From Castor canadensis (taxonomy: Eukaryota; Chordata; Mammalia; Rodentia; Castoridae): a DNA stretch of 64,000 bases. Made by a program: the position numbers and the translations under genes. Positions 21,641 to 38,320 of this stretch are shown one piece after another. Below the pieces are notes generated by a model, which was not told where the DNA came from, searched no databases, and worked only from the letters and a program-made list of their open reading frames with translations. Numbering within the stretch: the first letter of the stretch is position 1; the number at the start of each line of letters is the position of its first letter. The stretch covers positions 90,699,042 to 90,763,041 of the forward strand of contig NC_133392.1 in NCBI RefSeq assembly GCF_047511655.1, written 5' to 3'.

Positions 21641-22057
21641 TGTAGCAAGAAAGGGGAGACCAGAAAAGAAACAGACAGGCTGGTGTTCGGACACGAGACG
21701 TGAAGGGATGGCAAAGCAGAGAGAGAAAACTTAAAGAACTGAAACATGAAGGTCACATAGCACTGGGGAATGAAATAGCCAATGAAGTCACATGCAATCA
21801 TATGTGGGTTGAGTTTTGCTTTTTGCTTCTGTAACCTGCTTGCAAGGGTGTAGAAGGTCAAACCTTTTGGACACAAGCCCGCTGGGTCTGTGCTGGCACA
21901 ATAAACGTTGCTTCCTGTGCTGGCACAATAAACGTTGCTTCCTGCTTATCTGCCTCAGCTAATCTGAGGCAGATTAGTTTCCTGCTAATCTGCCTCAGAG
22001 ATTAGCAGGAAACGTTGCTTCCTGCTAATCTGTCTCAGCTCATAATTTCCCACAACA
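21641..22057 (+). repeat. 5' LTR of the provirus, rearranged
   Basis: It aligns with the 3' LTR over most of its length, including the shared segment from about 21730 to 21830. It differs by lacking a short block present in the 3' copy and by carrying extra repeats near its end: a 27-bp tandem duplication (21889-21942) that doubles the AATAAA signal, and inverted repeats between 21950 and 22013. Confidence 0.9.
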
Positions 22058-22062
22058 TTACT

Positions 22063-22080
22063 TGGGAGCTCATCCAGGAT
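22063..22080 (+). other. Primer-binding site, tRNA-Pro type
   Basis: TGGGAGCTCATCCAGGAT lies 5 bases after the 5' LTR. It differs from the usual proline-tRNA primer site by three G-to-A changes, one of them at a CpG of the usual sequence, as expected from decay. Confidence 0.85.
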
Positions 22081-22680
22081 TACTGGAGATGGTGAGTTAT
22101 CACCTCTCTTGTCACCAGGGTGCATCCCCCGGACTGCTGGGAGGAGATCCTACCAGGCGCCAACGGGCAGCTTGATCCAGAGGGGGGAATTCATCCCCCC
22201 AGCAAGTTGGGGCGAGGGCCTCGAATGCACAAAGGAACCCACTGAGGTGCAGGAACCAACTTAGGAACACCGCTCTTCATACTGGTAAGAACCGGGGTTC
22301 AAATTCAGCCATGCCTCAGAAGGCAGAAGGGGAGTCTGATCACCTCCCAACTGCCTGTTGGGGTGAAACCATGTCTCTCTGGTTTAGGGAGAAGAGTGAA
22401 GTACTGTACTGTGTGAGAGTGTATAAAAGTGAGAACCTGAGATGCAGCCCAGCAGCTAAGTGAGGAGTCCCCATCCTTGGTTCTGTGGTGAACTCAAGGT
22501 TAAGGGTGAGCCCCAACAGGGGACCTCCAGTCCAGGGTTTATATGGACTCACTGGGGCCAAAGAGTCACCTAAGTCCCCACAAGGGGAACCGCAGGAGGC
22601 GGTGAAAGTGAGTGCTTTTCCAAGCCCCCTCCCCCTCTGTGTCTGTCTTGCCATCTGGTAACAGGAGTGTATGATTAATA

Positions 22681-22845
22681 ACTTTAAAAAGGGATTTAAT
22701 GGAGACTATGGAGTTAACTCCTAACAAACTTTACTTTGTGAAGTAGATTGGCCTGCTTTTGGTGTAAGATGGCCCCCAGAAGGGTCACTAGATAAAACTG
22801 TGATTAATAAAGTTTACAGAGTAATTGTAAAGAAAAGAAAACCAA
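22681..22845 (+). pseudogene. gag matrix remnant of the provirus
   Basis: One frame reads a matrix-like block with the motif WPAFGVRWPPEG (about 22750-22785), typical of gamma-type matrix proteins. An in-frame stop lies just upstream, and similarity is lost after about 22840. No capsid, nucleocapsid or protease could be recognised. Confidence 0.75.
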
Positions 22846-25800
22846 ACAAACACCTAACTCAGGAGAATGGGAAAAGCCAAGAGGCTAAAACCGGTCTTCA
22901 AAAACCAGACTCTTGTTTGTTTAAATTCAGGTAGCAATTTATTGGGCAGACTAAGGAGAAATCACAGTCTTTCAGTCTTGATGGGTAGCTTTGGTGCCCA
23001 GTTTGCCCATCTCCACCCAAAATGGGCATCCTGAAGGAGGACTGAGGCTCAGCACTAACTTTGCTCTTACAAAAATTAACACATGAAGGGTGGATTTGCA
23101 CTGATACATAAGATCTGGTCTGACTTGAAAGAAAAGGAATGTTGCAGAAGTGTTGTGAATGTGAAGAGGGGGAAGTGGAGGAATGTAAACAAAATTGGGA
23201 TAAGGTCTTCATGGATAAAAAAGAAAAGAGAAAAAGAACAAAATATAAAATGTTTGGAGACAAAAAAGGATGAAAGGTTTAATATACTCCTTCAGTTGAG
23301 TTTTTATGTCTTAAAAATAAAAAGTAAATAGAAAACAATTTAGGATTATTAAAATATGCCAGAAATACTGAACTTGCTGGCACCTTTACGTCTAGGGGGC
23401 ATAAACAGGGAGAACCTACCTAAAAGGGTAAGAAACAGAGCAACTTTGACTGTTGCTAGCAAAAAAAAAAAAAAGAAAGAAAGAAAGAAAAAACTCTTCC
23501 AAAAGGTTGGTGCAGTAAGCTTGGTCTGTTATTGAGACAGTCATGGGATGTTTATGTTTCCCTTGCTAATGGCTGGTCAGATTATGCATCCATCTAACAG
23601 TATGCTCACAGTGTGTGTATACATATAAACATCTTGAAAACAGTTCTTACTATAGTCAGTGTAAAAATTATTACTCTGTTCTATTGCTACTTTTAAGAAA
23701 ACAGGTTATAAAACTTACTTCAGTCAGGTCTCACTAAGATGCAGGCATTCAGGGATTAACACTCCAGCTCAGACCAGAGGAGAGGAAAAAAAAAAGGTGG
23801 GGGGGGCACAGCCTGCAATAAATTATCTTGGAATTGGGTAGTTAAAGAAATGAGCTTTGCATGTTTCATTCTGCCATAAATACAATCTGGAATTAAATTC
23901 TCTATTATAATACATGGGCCTGTTAACAAATGAGCTTTCTATAAATTGCTTTCATACAAAAATAATTTCATGGTTGCTTTCATTCTTGTTTTTTCATGCA
24001 AATTTAAGGCTCTAAGTTAAAACGTTTCATGAGTTATTTTCAACAAATAACAAAAACATATAAAAGGTATTAAGGATATATTTTTTTTAAAAGGTTAAAA
24101 AATAATAATAGTTTTAGATAAAGAAGGATAATGACAAGGTACATATTAAGTTGTCACAAAGATATAGATGCTTATGTAAGTGATTGAGTTAACTAAAATC
24201 TAAGAGTTACAGTAAAGGTTTTGTAAGGTCAAAATTTAATGTACTGATGTTAAACTAAAACTTAATTCTCTAAGCTCATAACAACAAGGCTATCTTAAAA
24301 TATTGTATTGTTCTTAATAACTTTTATAAAAACAGTATCTTAAAAATGGTTTTTGCTTTGTCAAGACAATTCAAAAATTTTTGGTGTTACAGGTTAATCC
24401 ACAAATTTGTCAAGACAACAAGAGTTTATTAAAACACAAAAAAGACAAGAGGCAGCTGAGCACAGGGAGTGCTGCTGCACTGATATAAAGATTGAGACAG
24501 ATTTACTTATGTAAAACAAAGTCAAAGTACACCCTTCAGATAGGATAAATAAATAAATAAATAAATAACTCAAAAAGGAGCACTACACTGGAAGTCAAGA
24601 CTTCCAAATTTTATTGGACTCAACAGAGTGGAGGTGTTAGTCCTAATCCTTCCACATGTTGGGTGGAAGGAATTTTTGCCCTGGGATGGCCAGATTGGGC
24701 CTATCATTTTAGGGGGGCTCCACTGACTACAGGTTGGTGGGATCCTGCAGTATGTCCTGAGCCATTTGTTAATGTCAACAATCTGGGATGTGATCCCTTA
24801 TCAACATCTGAGCCATGATTCTTGGCCACTATGTTTCCTAACTCCACACTTAGTCCCCATAAATATTTACCTGTGTTCTCTGGTGATTTTTGTTGGGTTT
24901 TTGACTACTAAGGTACCTGAGTCATGTTCATTTAAGAGTTGATTTATGTTGGGGTTAACAATAAGAACAGCCATGTTAGGACTAGTCTCCTCCCCCTTGC
25001 AGATGGCTTACCTTCATCTCCCTGGATGGATGCCAGGGACCGTTGGGCAGACAGTGCCCTAACTACAACTTATCCTTCTTGGTTGCCCAGCAACAATATC
25101 CCTTAATGACCTTCCTGGTACTTTTCCACCAGCCCCCTATATGTAGCCCAAGCCTGTGTATGGCAATGGGCTCTAGCTCTCTTGCTGGGGTCTCCTTCCA
25201 CAGGCTTCCTGCCTAAACAAAAAACCCTATACTGGTGTTTGAGCCATCTTTCTGCCTCTTCCATACCTCTTATTTTCTAACAGTTTATATAAAACTTTCT
25301 AGATGACCTCATGGTTAAACAACTGTTGTCTTGGTGTATCTAATACAGTTGGTATTCTATGTGTCTGTGACTGGGCTATTTGGGGTAACTGACCCTGTTC
25401 CCTCCCCAACTGTTAAAAATCTAAGATTCTACTTCAAGAACAACTAAACAAATATGTATATATAACCTCTATAAAGTTGTGATGCTGTTGCTGGTTCCTA
25501 TATTTATGTTTTTCAAGTATATCAAGCCTTCTAAAACACAAAATTTAGATAAGCACGGTAACAAAAGGTTAGTGGTACTGATGTTGCTAAATTGTCCATC
25601 ATAATTTTAACCATGACTCTTAAGTTTTTGTCTTTACAGTTCTGATCCTTCTGGGGCATTTATAATCAAGTCAATAAAAAATGACTCTAATAACTACTTA
25701 TGTGTCAACCAGGTTAGCTTTTTAGACATATGCTTTTGTTAGATTTTGTTTTGTCTTATCCTTATCTAGAAGCCTGCTGCCTAAGAGCCACTTCTTCTAA

Positions 25801-25940
25801 GCCTCTTTGTTGCTTAAATTTGGCCAAAAGGGTCTAGTTGGCACTGACTCCCACCCGATCTGTTTGTTATTCCCCGCCCCCCACATGAGACCAAAACAGA
25901 CCAAACAAACAAAATCCAGGAAAGAATGACCAATCAAGAA
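22846..25940. other. Provirus interior without recognisable gag-pol
   Basis: This AT-rich stretch has no retroviral protein motif I can read in any frame. It holds an (AAAG)n/poly-A patch near 23461-23492 and an (AAAT)n run at 24546-24567. The usual pol region appears deleted or replaced. On the minus strand, AATAAA near 24613 in an otherwise LTR-like context raises the possibility of a second, reversed LTR piece (low confidence). Confidence 0.5.
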
Positions 25941-25949
25941 GGATCTTCA

Positions 25950-26040
25950 GTCTATGGCCCTACCACCCTGAACATGCCCTATCTTGTCTGGTCTTGGAAG
26001 CTAAGCAGGGTCTGGCCTGGTTAGTACTTGGATGGGAGAC
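25950..26040 (+). pseudogene. 5S rRNA pseudogene, 3'-truncated
   Basis: The 91 bases match the 5' three quarters of vertebrate 5S rRNA, including the internal promoter words AAGCTAAGCAGGGT and GGTTAGTACTTGGATGGGAG. The last ~30 bases are missing. Perfect 8-bp direct repeats GATCTTCA flank it directly (25942-25949 and 26042-26049) and there is no poly-A tail. This suggests retroposition of a truncated transcript into the provirus. Several C-to-T type changes mark it as non-functional. Confidence 0.9.
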
Positions 26041-26439
26041 AGATCTTCAAAAGACACTGATCAGACAAGCAGTTTGGAGACAAAGGGGGGAATGCCATCA
26101 AAGTTCCTATGGAGTCACTTGGTGCCAGACCTCTCAAAAATAACCAAAACTGAGAGGATTACAGAAATGGTTCTTATGCATGTGTGGCTATCTGGCATTA
26201 AAGATCTTCTAGACACAAACTCATACTTTTAGGCAGGGTCTTCTATTTAAATAGAGACAAAATAACTATTTTTACTGGCTCTAAACATGTCCTTTGATAC
26301 TTAAAGATGGTGGTTTTAGCTTTTTTTTTTTAAACAATGTGTTTTCTTGGACATATATGCTGATAATATATTGTTGCCATGTAATTCTACTCAGTTACAA
26401 AAAAAAGACATTGCCTAGATAAAAAAATGTTCACCCATT

Positions 26440-26600
26440 AAAACCCCATTGGAGATGCCCTTTTGTTGTTATCTTGTCTACTACTCCCACTGCAGTTAAA
26501 GTAGCAAAGATTGCTCCTTGGATCCAGCACAGCTGAGTCAAACCAGCTTCTCTTGAATGGGAGTGCATCCCTGATCCAGCTTCACCATGTAGGATCACCC
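26440..26600 (+). pseudogene. pol integrase C-terminal remnant
   Basis: One frame reads a gamma-type integrase end with the words CPFVVIL and TPTAVKVAKIAPWIQ, where the family normally has a GPY/F-type motif. It is followed by an in-frame TGA near 26536. It lies directly upstream of env, as expected for the end of pol. Confidence 0.75.
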
Positions 26601-26719
26601 TCCAGAACCTGAGTATCCTCCACCCGCAGGACTCCACTTCCCAGGAGGAAACAACAGGGGACAAAGAATGGCAGGACAAGAGCCCTGCTCTAGTCACACT
26701 TTGGAAGCTGACTAGTCTA

Positions 26720-28380
26720 CGCACAGCAGAAGCTTGAGGAATCGACTCTCCAACGGGACAACCAGACTGTTTTTACACCAGTTATCTCACTGTGATGCAC
26801 TGTCACCCCTTGTATCTGTTGCTGTAATTCTCACCATAATCTTTGCCATAGGTCTGGCAGAAACCACCCTCGCTGATTGGACTCACAGTGAAAAGTTTTT
26901 TTATTTGCTCTCTTGTATCTCTTTTGGGAAAGATGCATAATTACTGTTTATTGTTACTGATGTGGTTTCCCTTTATGGCCTCAGAGCCCTCCTCCTGTGA
27001 CCTATTTATGCATACTACTTGGGCAGGAAATGTTGTCACTAAGACTGTGCTATTTCATACTTACTATTCTTGTGCAGGCACTGTCATCAGGTCATGCATT
27101 CACAACTATACCATCTATTCAGTGCGTTCCCATGGTAATCAGCATATCTGCTTCAACCCCACTTAATGCCTCTGGGAGCAATGGTTAGAGATCAGGAACT
27201 TTCAAAATCCTGGGAACCTTATTAGCCACACCCAGGTGTTTAGTCCAGATAAACCAGTGTCAGCGTTCTTTGATGCATGTGCAGCCATAGACAAGGTGGA
27301 TGTGGAGGTATAGGCTGTGGCTATGGGGGCCTAACTTGGGAAAGAGCCTATATGTCTAATGATAAGAATATGTGCTGGGGAGACAACTCTTGGCCTGTGA
27401 TGGTGTAGGTTCTTATTATTGTGTTTCATGGGCCACATGGCAGAGTGCTAAGCATGCAGCTTCCTTCACAAAGGGAAAGCTGCCCCTGACTGCACCCATG
27501 GCACCTGTAGCCCTGTCAATTTCACTGTACTTAATCCATCAGATGGGACACAGGGACATATAATTGGCATAAGGATAGATGGAAAAGGCCTTGACCTTGG
27601 AAGTCCGATGCACCTCAAATTAGTAACTGTTACCCATGAGCATTCCTCCTACTAGGTTTTTCACTCCTTTTATGAGGAAATGAGGAATGAATTTTCCATT
27701 TCTGCCAAAGCTAAAAACTTGTTCCTCTCCCTGGCTGAGTCTATAGCCCAGACACTGAATGTCACTTCATGCTATGTTTGTGGGAAGACCAACATGGGAG
27801 ACCACTGGCCTTGGGAAGTTAAACCCATGAGAACCTTTTAATGAGGCTGCTTTTCCAAAGCACAGGAAAGGTATCTGGCTCCTAAAAACTTCCATCATCG
27901 GAAATTATTGTATCTGCCACACAGAAGGCCAATTCTCCACCTCAGTGGGAAAGTTTTACAATGACACTGCCCAATAGACCCAATGGTGGGGAACTCCAAA
28001 CCACATAGAACCCCAGCCCCACCCACTGGGCAACTTTTCTAATCTCCAGAGAGCATGGAACAATCTTACTGCAAACATAGATTGGTAGGTGCCCAGGGGA
28101 CTGTATTGGATCTGTGGGAAGCAAGCTTATACGGTGCTACCTAGCAGCTGGTTTGGATCTTGTATGCTAGGCTCAATCAGACCATCTGTCTTCTTGCTTC
28201 CCCTCAGACAAGATGAAATACTGGGAGTCCCCATATATAAAAAAAGATTAAGTAGACAAAAATGGGGTGCCTTACAAATTGGCAATTAAAAAGATGACAA
28301 ATGGACTCTTGAGTGAATCATCCAGTGCTATGGTCCTGCCACCTGGGCAGAAGACAATCCTAGGGTTATTGCACCCCTAT
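26720..28380 (+). pseudogene. env surface-subunit remnant
   Basis: Several short frames, broken by stops and shifts, together look like a gamma-type surface glycoprotein. Examples: a leader-like hydrophobic stretch near 26810-26850, a Cys-rich segment at 26940-27160, and the word TSCYVCGKTN near 27770. The furin/SU-TM boundary region near 28200 is not cleanly readable. No long open frame remains. Confidence 0.75.
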
Positions 28381-28384
28381 ATAT

Positions 28385-28654
28385 ATGCTCAACTGCATCA
28401 TCAGGCTGCAGGCTGTTGTTGAAATTATAACTAATGAAACTGCAAGAGCCCTCAATTTGCTGATGAAACAAAGCATTAAGATGCGCAATGCCATCTATCA
28501 GAACCGCTTGGCTTTAGACTATTTGCTTGCTTCTGAGGGAGGAGTTTGTGGAAAATGTAACCTAAGCAACTGCTGCTTACAGATTGATGATGAAAGAAAG
28601 GTCATAGAAGAAATCACAGACAAAATGAGAAAGCTTGCCCATGTCCCCGTCTAG
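28385..28654 (+). pseudogene. env transmembrane-subunit remnant (89 codons open)
   Basis: An uninterrupted stretch retains the ectodomain core of a class I retroviral TM: a heptad-like helix (about residues 10-45), the segment corresponding to the so-called immunosuppressive region (about 40-58), and the cysteine motif [10 protein letters not shown]. The family usually has another residue where the extra Cys is seen. A stop (28652-28654) ends it before the membrane anchor. Degenerate downstream sequence to about 28870 would be the anchor and tail. Confidence 0.85.
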
Positions 28655-28918
28655 ACTTGGAGAGGATGGGATCCCAATGACCTGTTTGGAGGATGGTTTT
28701 CTGTCTTAGGTGGATTCAAAACTCTGATGGGGCAATAGGCCTGATCCTAGGAGCACGCTTAATATTGCCCTGTCTGGCTCCCCTGATGCTACAGTCTATC
28801 AGGACTATTATGGAGGCCATTATAGAAAGAAAAACGGCCACACATGTAATGATGCTAATGAAAATATAAACCCCTAGATCAAGATGATGCTCTTTGACCC
28901 TGAGTGGGTCTGAGCATC

Positions 28919-28930
28919 AAAGGGGGAATA
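28919..28930 (+). other. Polypurine tract
   Basis: AAAGGGGGAATA lies directly before the 3' LTR, the standard place for plus-strand priming. Confidence 0.85.
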
Positions 28931-28931
28931 A

Positions 28932-29278
28932 TGTAGAAGAAAGGGGAGGCCAGAAAAGAAACAGACGGGCTGTGTCCTGATGACAAGATGGAGAGGGGAT
29001 TGCAAAGCAGAGAGATAAAACTTAAAGAATTGAAACATGAAGGTCACATAGCACAGGGGAAATGAAATAGCCAAAGAAGTCACATGCAATCATATGTGGG
29101 TTGAGCTTTGCTTTTTGCCTCTGTAACCTGCTTGCAAGGGTATAGAAGATGAGACCCCTTTGTTCTCAGGGCTCAGCCTTTGGACACGAGTCCACTGGGT
29201 CTGTGCTGGCACAATAAACATTGCTTCCTGCTAATCTGCCTCAGCGACTCCTATCTCAGCTCATAATTTCCTACAGCA
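28932..29278 (+). repeat. 3' LTR of the provirus
   Basis: It starts TGTAGAAGAAAGG and ends CTACAGCA. One AATAAA lies in GGCACAATAAACATTGC near 29213. It lacks the extra repeats of the 5' copy, so it is probably nearer the original LTR. Confidence 0.9.
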
Positions 29279-29479
29279 ATGTTGTTCAAATTAGGTGTCC
29301 CAACCCCAGTGGCACTCAACAGTGGACAAGTCTTAAAGGTCACAGGATAAATATTATCTTGTTAGAGTGTCAATTTTACTCAATAAGTAATTTTAAATAC
29401 TTTTGTCTATCAGAATAAAAGTTATACCAGAAACAAATATGCAAAATTTGCATACATTTTGAGGACATTGCATTTCCTC

Positions 29480-30230
29480 CAAAAATTTCATCCCCATGGG
29501 ACTGTGGACCACACCTGTATCAGTTCACCTTTGGAAGGGCTGGAGACTAAGGTCAGCCATGTGGCTATTCACCATGTCTTTATGGACAGGCCCCAGCAAG
29601 AACAATGACACTTAGGTGGGCTTCTTGGGTTGGCAATTCCCCATGTATCTAGGAGAAGTTGGCACTGTCCATGGCTGAATGGGCAGAGGACAACTGGAAG
29701 CTCTGAATGTGCACCTCCTGCACTCTGCCCCATACACTTAGTCCTCTGACTGATTTTTCCTGTATTCTTTTGCTGTGGTAAATATCACCATGAGCATAAC
29801 AGCTTCCAGTGAGTTCTGTGAGCTCACCACATTATCAAACCTCAGGGTAGGTCAAGGCACCCCTGAATTTGAAATTGATGTCACAAGTAAAGATGGATTG
29901 GGGGACTCCCAAACTTTGTACTTACGGACAATATTTTCTTCTGTCAATAGAGGTACTGGGAAAGAATAATTTGAAAAACACTTATCTAGACTTATTTTCT
30001 CATAAACTATTAGAATTCAAAAACGTTGGTTGATCAGCGTTCTGAGGCCAGGCACTGAAATAAGTACTAGGAATGTAAAACATGAACAAACACAGGGTGG
30101 TCCTCCCATCAAGAAACTCATAGACCTTGTCCTGCAGAACTTAGGCAAGAGGCGTGAACAAGATGGATATTTCCTCGAGGGAGGAAAGGAAGTTATAAAT
30201 GAGTGGATCACCTGAACCAGCAGGCATCCT
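29480..30230. repeat. Old repeat-derived DNA
   Basis: The stretch near 29790-29860 resembles an old retroelement end (GAGTTCTGTGAGCTCACCAC). About 30035-30225 looks like reversed L2 (CCAGGCACTGAAATAAGTAC). Families are uncertain. Confidence 0.35.
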
Positions 30231-30934
30231 TAAGTGGGGTCCAAACATTCACACAGGCACTAACTTCATTTGGGTAGCATTCCTTTTTAGTTCACCGGAA
30301 TCAGAAGTATTTAGCTTCCTCCATGACTAGGTATGTGATTATGTCATTGACTAAGATAGGGAACACAAATGCAGAGATGAGTTACATGGAAAGACAAGTT
30401 TCTGTTCCTTTAAGCAGAACAGCAAGGCCCAACTAGATGTCCCTATGGAAAGTTTAAAAGCCAGTGGATATTGGGTCTAGAATTTGGGAGTTAAGATGGG
30501 AGTCAGAGCCTCAGGTTTGGGAGTCACAGCATAATACCAAGGAAAGGATGGACTGACACTCAACTTTGTTACACCTTCCACAAAATGTTAGTACTGCTGA
30601 AAGTAGTGTAATGTATTGGGAGACACCAACATCTAAGAGCAAAGCAGGCATGAAAAAGACTGATAATGACAAACCAGAGAGGTTGGAGAAGCCAGAGAGA
30701 GGTGAGATTCAAGAGAACTTTCACTGGAGAGAAACTGTTCAGAGTGCACTTGAAGGAGGTCAAGCAAGAAAGGATTCGGTTTTGTACTTGGGTGTGGAGG
30801 GTCCACCTTCCATGACAACGGTGGGAGGTGCACAGAAACTAATTTTTATTTTGAAGACGAAATGCATTGGAACTAGGAAGAAATCCGATCTCCCTGGGCA
30901 GGGACACTATCTCTGGAGAGACAGTGGAAAGACC
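30231..30934. other. No recognisable feature
   Basis: An open stretch at 30566-30961 runs into poly-A and shows no known domain. No promoter or splice support is seen. Confidence 0.45.
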
Positions 30935-31056
30935 AAAAAAAAAAAAAAAAAAAAAAATTAAGGTTTTTTGTTTTGTTTTGTTTTCTTACAGTGCTGGGGA
31001 TGGAACCAGGGCCTTGTGTATGCAAAGCAATACCACGGAGCTACATATCCAGCCCA
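30935..31056 (-). repeat. Poly-A run then reversed ID-like SINE
   Basis: A23-type run at 30935-30957, then T-rich (TTTTG)n, GTGCTGGGGATGGAACCAGG and GCCTTGTGTATGCAAAGC. It sits about 140 bases before the CpG island of C1orf52. Confidence 0.8.
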
Positions 31057-31194
31057 CTTCTCTGCCTTTAATAAGTCCTTATTGAATGCTGAAAGTTTGG
31101 CTGGGGCCACTGGCTCAGGACCTCCTCTCTTCCACGGTTCCTCAGGAAATCGCAAAAGATGCCTGTGCTTGGCAATTGTGTAGCCTTCAGTCTC

Positions 31195-36601
<5,407 letters not shown>

Positions 36602-37040
36602 AGAGCAACAAATGGCAAAATTTCCTGGACCCACTAAACTTGTTGAAATGTGTCGTTGAACAAATTAGTTTGATATTGTGGATTATTATGACAAAACATC
36701 TCCATGAAAGTATACATCTTAATGAACTAATAAGTATTGCCTCGAGAACTTTCCACTGTAGAATTTTTTATTTAAAATGTGTATGTATTTAAAACTCAAA
36801 TGGTGACCTGTGATTGTGAAATTGACAGTACTTGCAAGCATTCTTGCTATCACAGAACTGGTGACATGCTTTGAGAATTTTGTCACATACTGCCATGCCA
36901 CTGTTCTATGAACCTTTTATAAAGGAATATATTTTTAAAGTAAATATATTGTAATGTACTGTGAACTTGTGGGTGCTTTTCATCAGTGTTTGTACAGTGT
37001 AAATAGATCATGGAAATAAAATTACTTATTCAATATTGCA
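36602..37040 (+). other. C1orf52: C1orf52 3' UTR with polyadenylation signal
   Basis: AATAAA at 37015-37020 is followed by AT-rich sequence, so cleavage is likely about 15-25 bases further on. A second AATAAA occurs near 37192 in MIR-derived DNA and could make a longer form. The UTR is free of recognisable repeats. Confidence 0.7.
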
Positions 37041-37079
37041 ATTACTGCATAACATTAGCATTTGAATATTTGTGACACA

Positions 37080-37320
37080 TCCCTCCTTGCCATGTGACAT
37101 TTTAAGGTGTAGTGGGAAATTATAGGTGTTTATGCCTATATTCTCTCTTCCTCAAATAACCTTGTAAGTAGATGTTAATGTCCTCATTTTATAATAAAGA
37201 GAGTGTGAGTAACTTGTCCAAGGCTACATGGCTAGTGAGTGATGGATCTGAAATTCAACTCAGGACACTTGAACTCCAAAATCACATTTAACCACCTGTC
37301 CACCATCAAAATTTAGTCAT
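37080..37320 (+). repeat. MIR SINE
   Basis: ACCTTGTAAGTAGATGTTAA, CTCATTTTATAATAAAGAGA and GTAACTTGTCCAAGGCTACA. Confidence 0.8.
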
Positions 37321-37629
37321 TTTTTAGGAATGACATTAATTGCCATTTCATCAGGAACTCTTCATTGCACTTAATGGAGAGCTTTTCCTTCCCTCATTGT
37401 GTGACTGTACTTATTATTGTGCCTTGTATTGTGATTATTCACTAATTTTCCTGTTAAATAGTATGCTGAAGATAAGCTCTTCTACAGAGGGTTACCAGAG
37501 TTACCAAAGAAAAATACAGGACACCCAGTTAAATTTGACTTTCAAGTAGGCATGTTCTAGTATATGTAATATTTGAGACATACTTAAATTAAAAATTTAT
37601 CTGAGATTCAAATTTAACTGAGCATCTTG

Positions 37630-37716
37630 TTTTTGTTTATTTGTTTTCAGTGGTGGGGATCAAACCCAGGGCCTTGTGCACGCTAAGGTGTTCTACTAAA
37701 CTGTACTTCCGTCCCT
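37630..37716 (-). repeat. ID-like SINE, reversed
   Basis: GGTGGGGATCAAACCCAGGG and CCTTGTGCACGCTAAGGTG. Confidence 0.8.
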
Positions 37717-37819
37717 GATTATCTTGTATTCTGTCTAGCAGTCCTACTGCATGTTTACTCAGCTCCTATTTTAATGCTTTGCATGTAGTAATAAGCACAA
37801 TGAACATGGGGTAGTTAGA

Positions 37820-38131
37820 TTTTTTTGTTGTTTCCACTTGGTGAACTCCGCTTCGTGATTGTTAGGCAGGTGCTCTGCCACTTTAGCCACACCTCCTTCC
37901 CTTTTTGCTGTTATTTTTTTGAGGTAGGGTCTTGATTTTTGCTGAGGCTGGTCTGGATCGAAATCTTCACTTAATGTTTCCCAAAGGAGCTCAAAATGAC
38001 TAGCGGCTCACACTACCATCCTCACCTTTTCCTGTTGAGAGGGGGTCTTGCAAACTTTCTGCTCTGGCTAGCCTGGAACCATGATCCTTCTGATTTCAGC
38101 CTCCTGCGTAGCTTTATGCCAGTCCCCAGTT
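37820..38131 (-). repeat. Composite B1-ID SINE, reversed and decayed
   Basis: Reversed ID unit (GGCAGGTGCTCTGCCACTTT) then two reversed B1-like units. Confidence 0.75.
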
Positions 38132-38320
38132 TAGAAAGATAAAATCTTTGAGTTCTACAGTCCAAAATAGAAGTGCAATTATTTGTAGCATTTTGAATGA
38201 TAAAGTTGCTGCATCGATCTTTGTGTGAATCTTGTGCTTTTTAGACACAAGAATTGGTTGCAGGACAGTGCACATTCAGTATAGAAGGAAAAGACATTAG
38301 TCTAAAAGTTTTTTAAAAAT

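Larger units (their letters stand above)
21641..29278 (+). mobile_element. Class I (gammaretrovirus-like) endogenous provirus, defective
   Basis: Paired LTRs (21641-22057 and 28932-29278) begin TGTAG and end in CA. They are flanked by the 4-bp direct repeat ATGT at 21637-21640 and 29279-29282. A primer site (22063-22080) and a polypurine tract (28919-28930) sit where expected. Inside, only remnants are recognisable: a gag matrix piece, the end of integrase, and surface and transmembrane parts of env, all with stops or frame breaks. The env and matrix style is that of the ERV1/gamma group, possibly near the ERV3-type lineage (inference). It is not capable of making its proteins as it stands. 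Confidence 0.9.

Noticed and set aside
25950-26040. Functional 5S rRNA gene
   Set aside because: The 3' quarter and terminator are missing and substitutions are present.
30566-30961. 131-codon frame upstream of C1orf52
   Set aside because: It ends by running through a poly-A tract; no domain, splice or promoter evidence.
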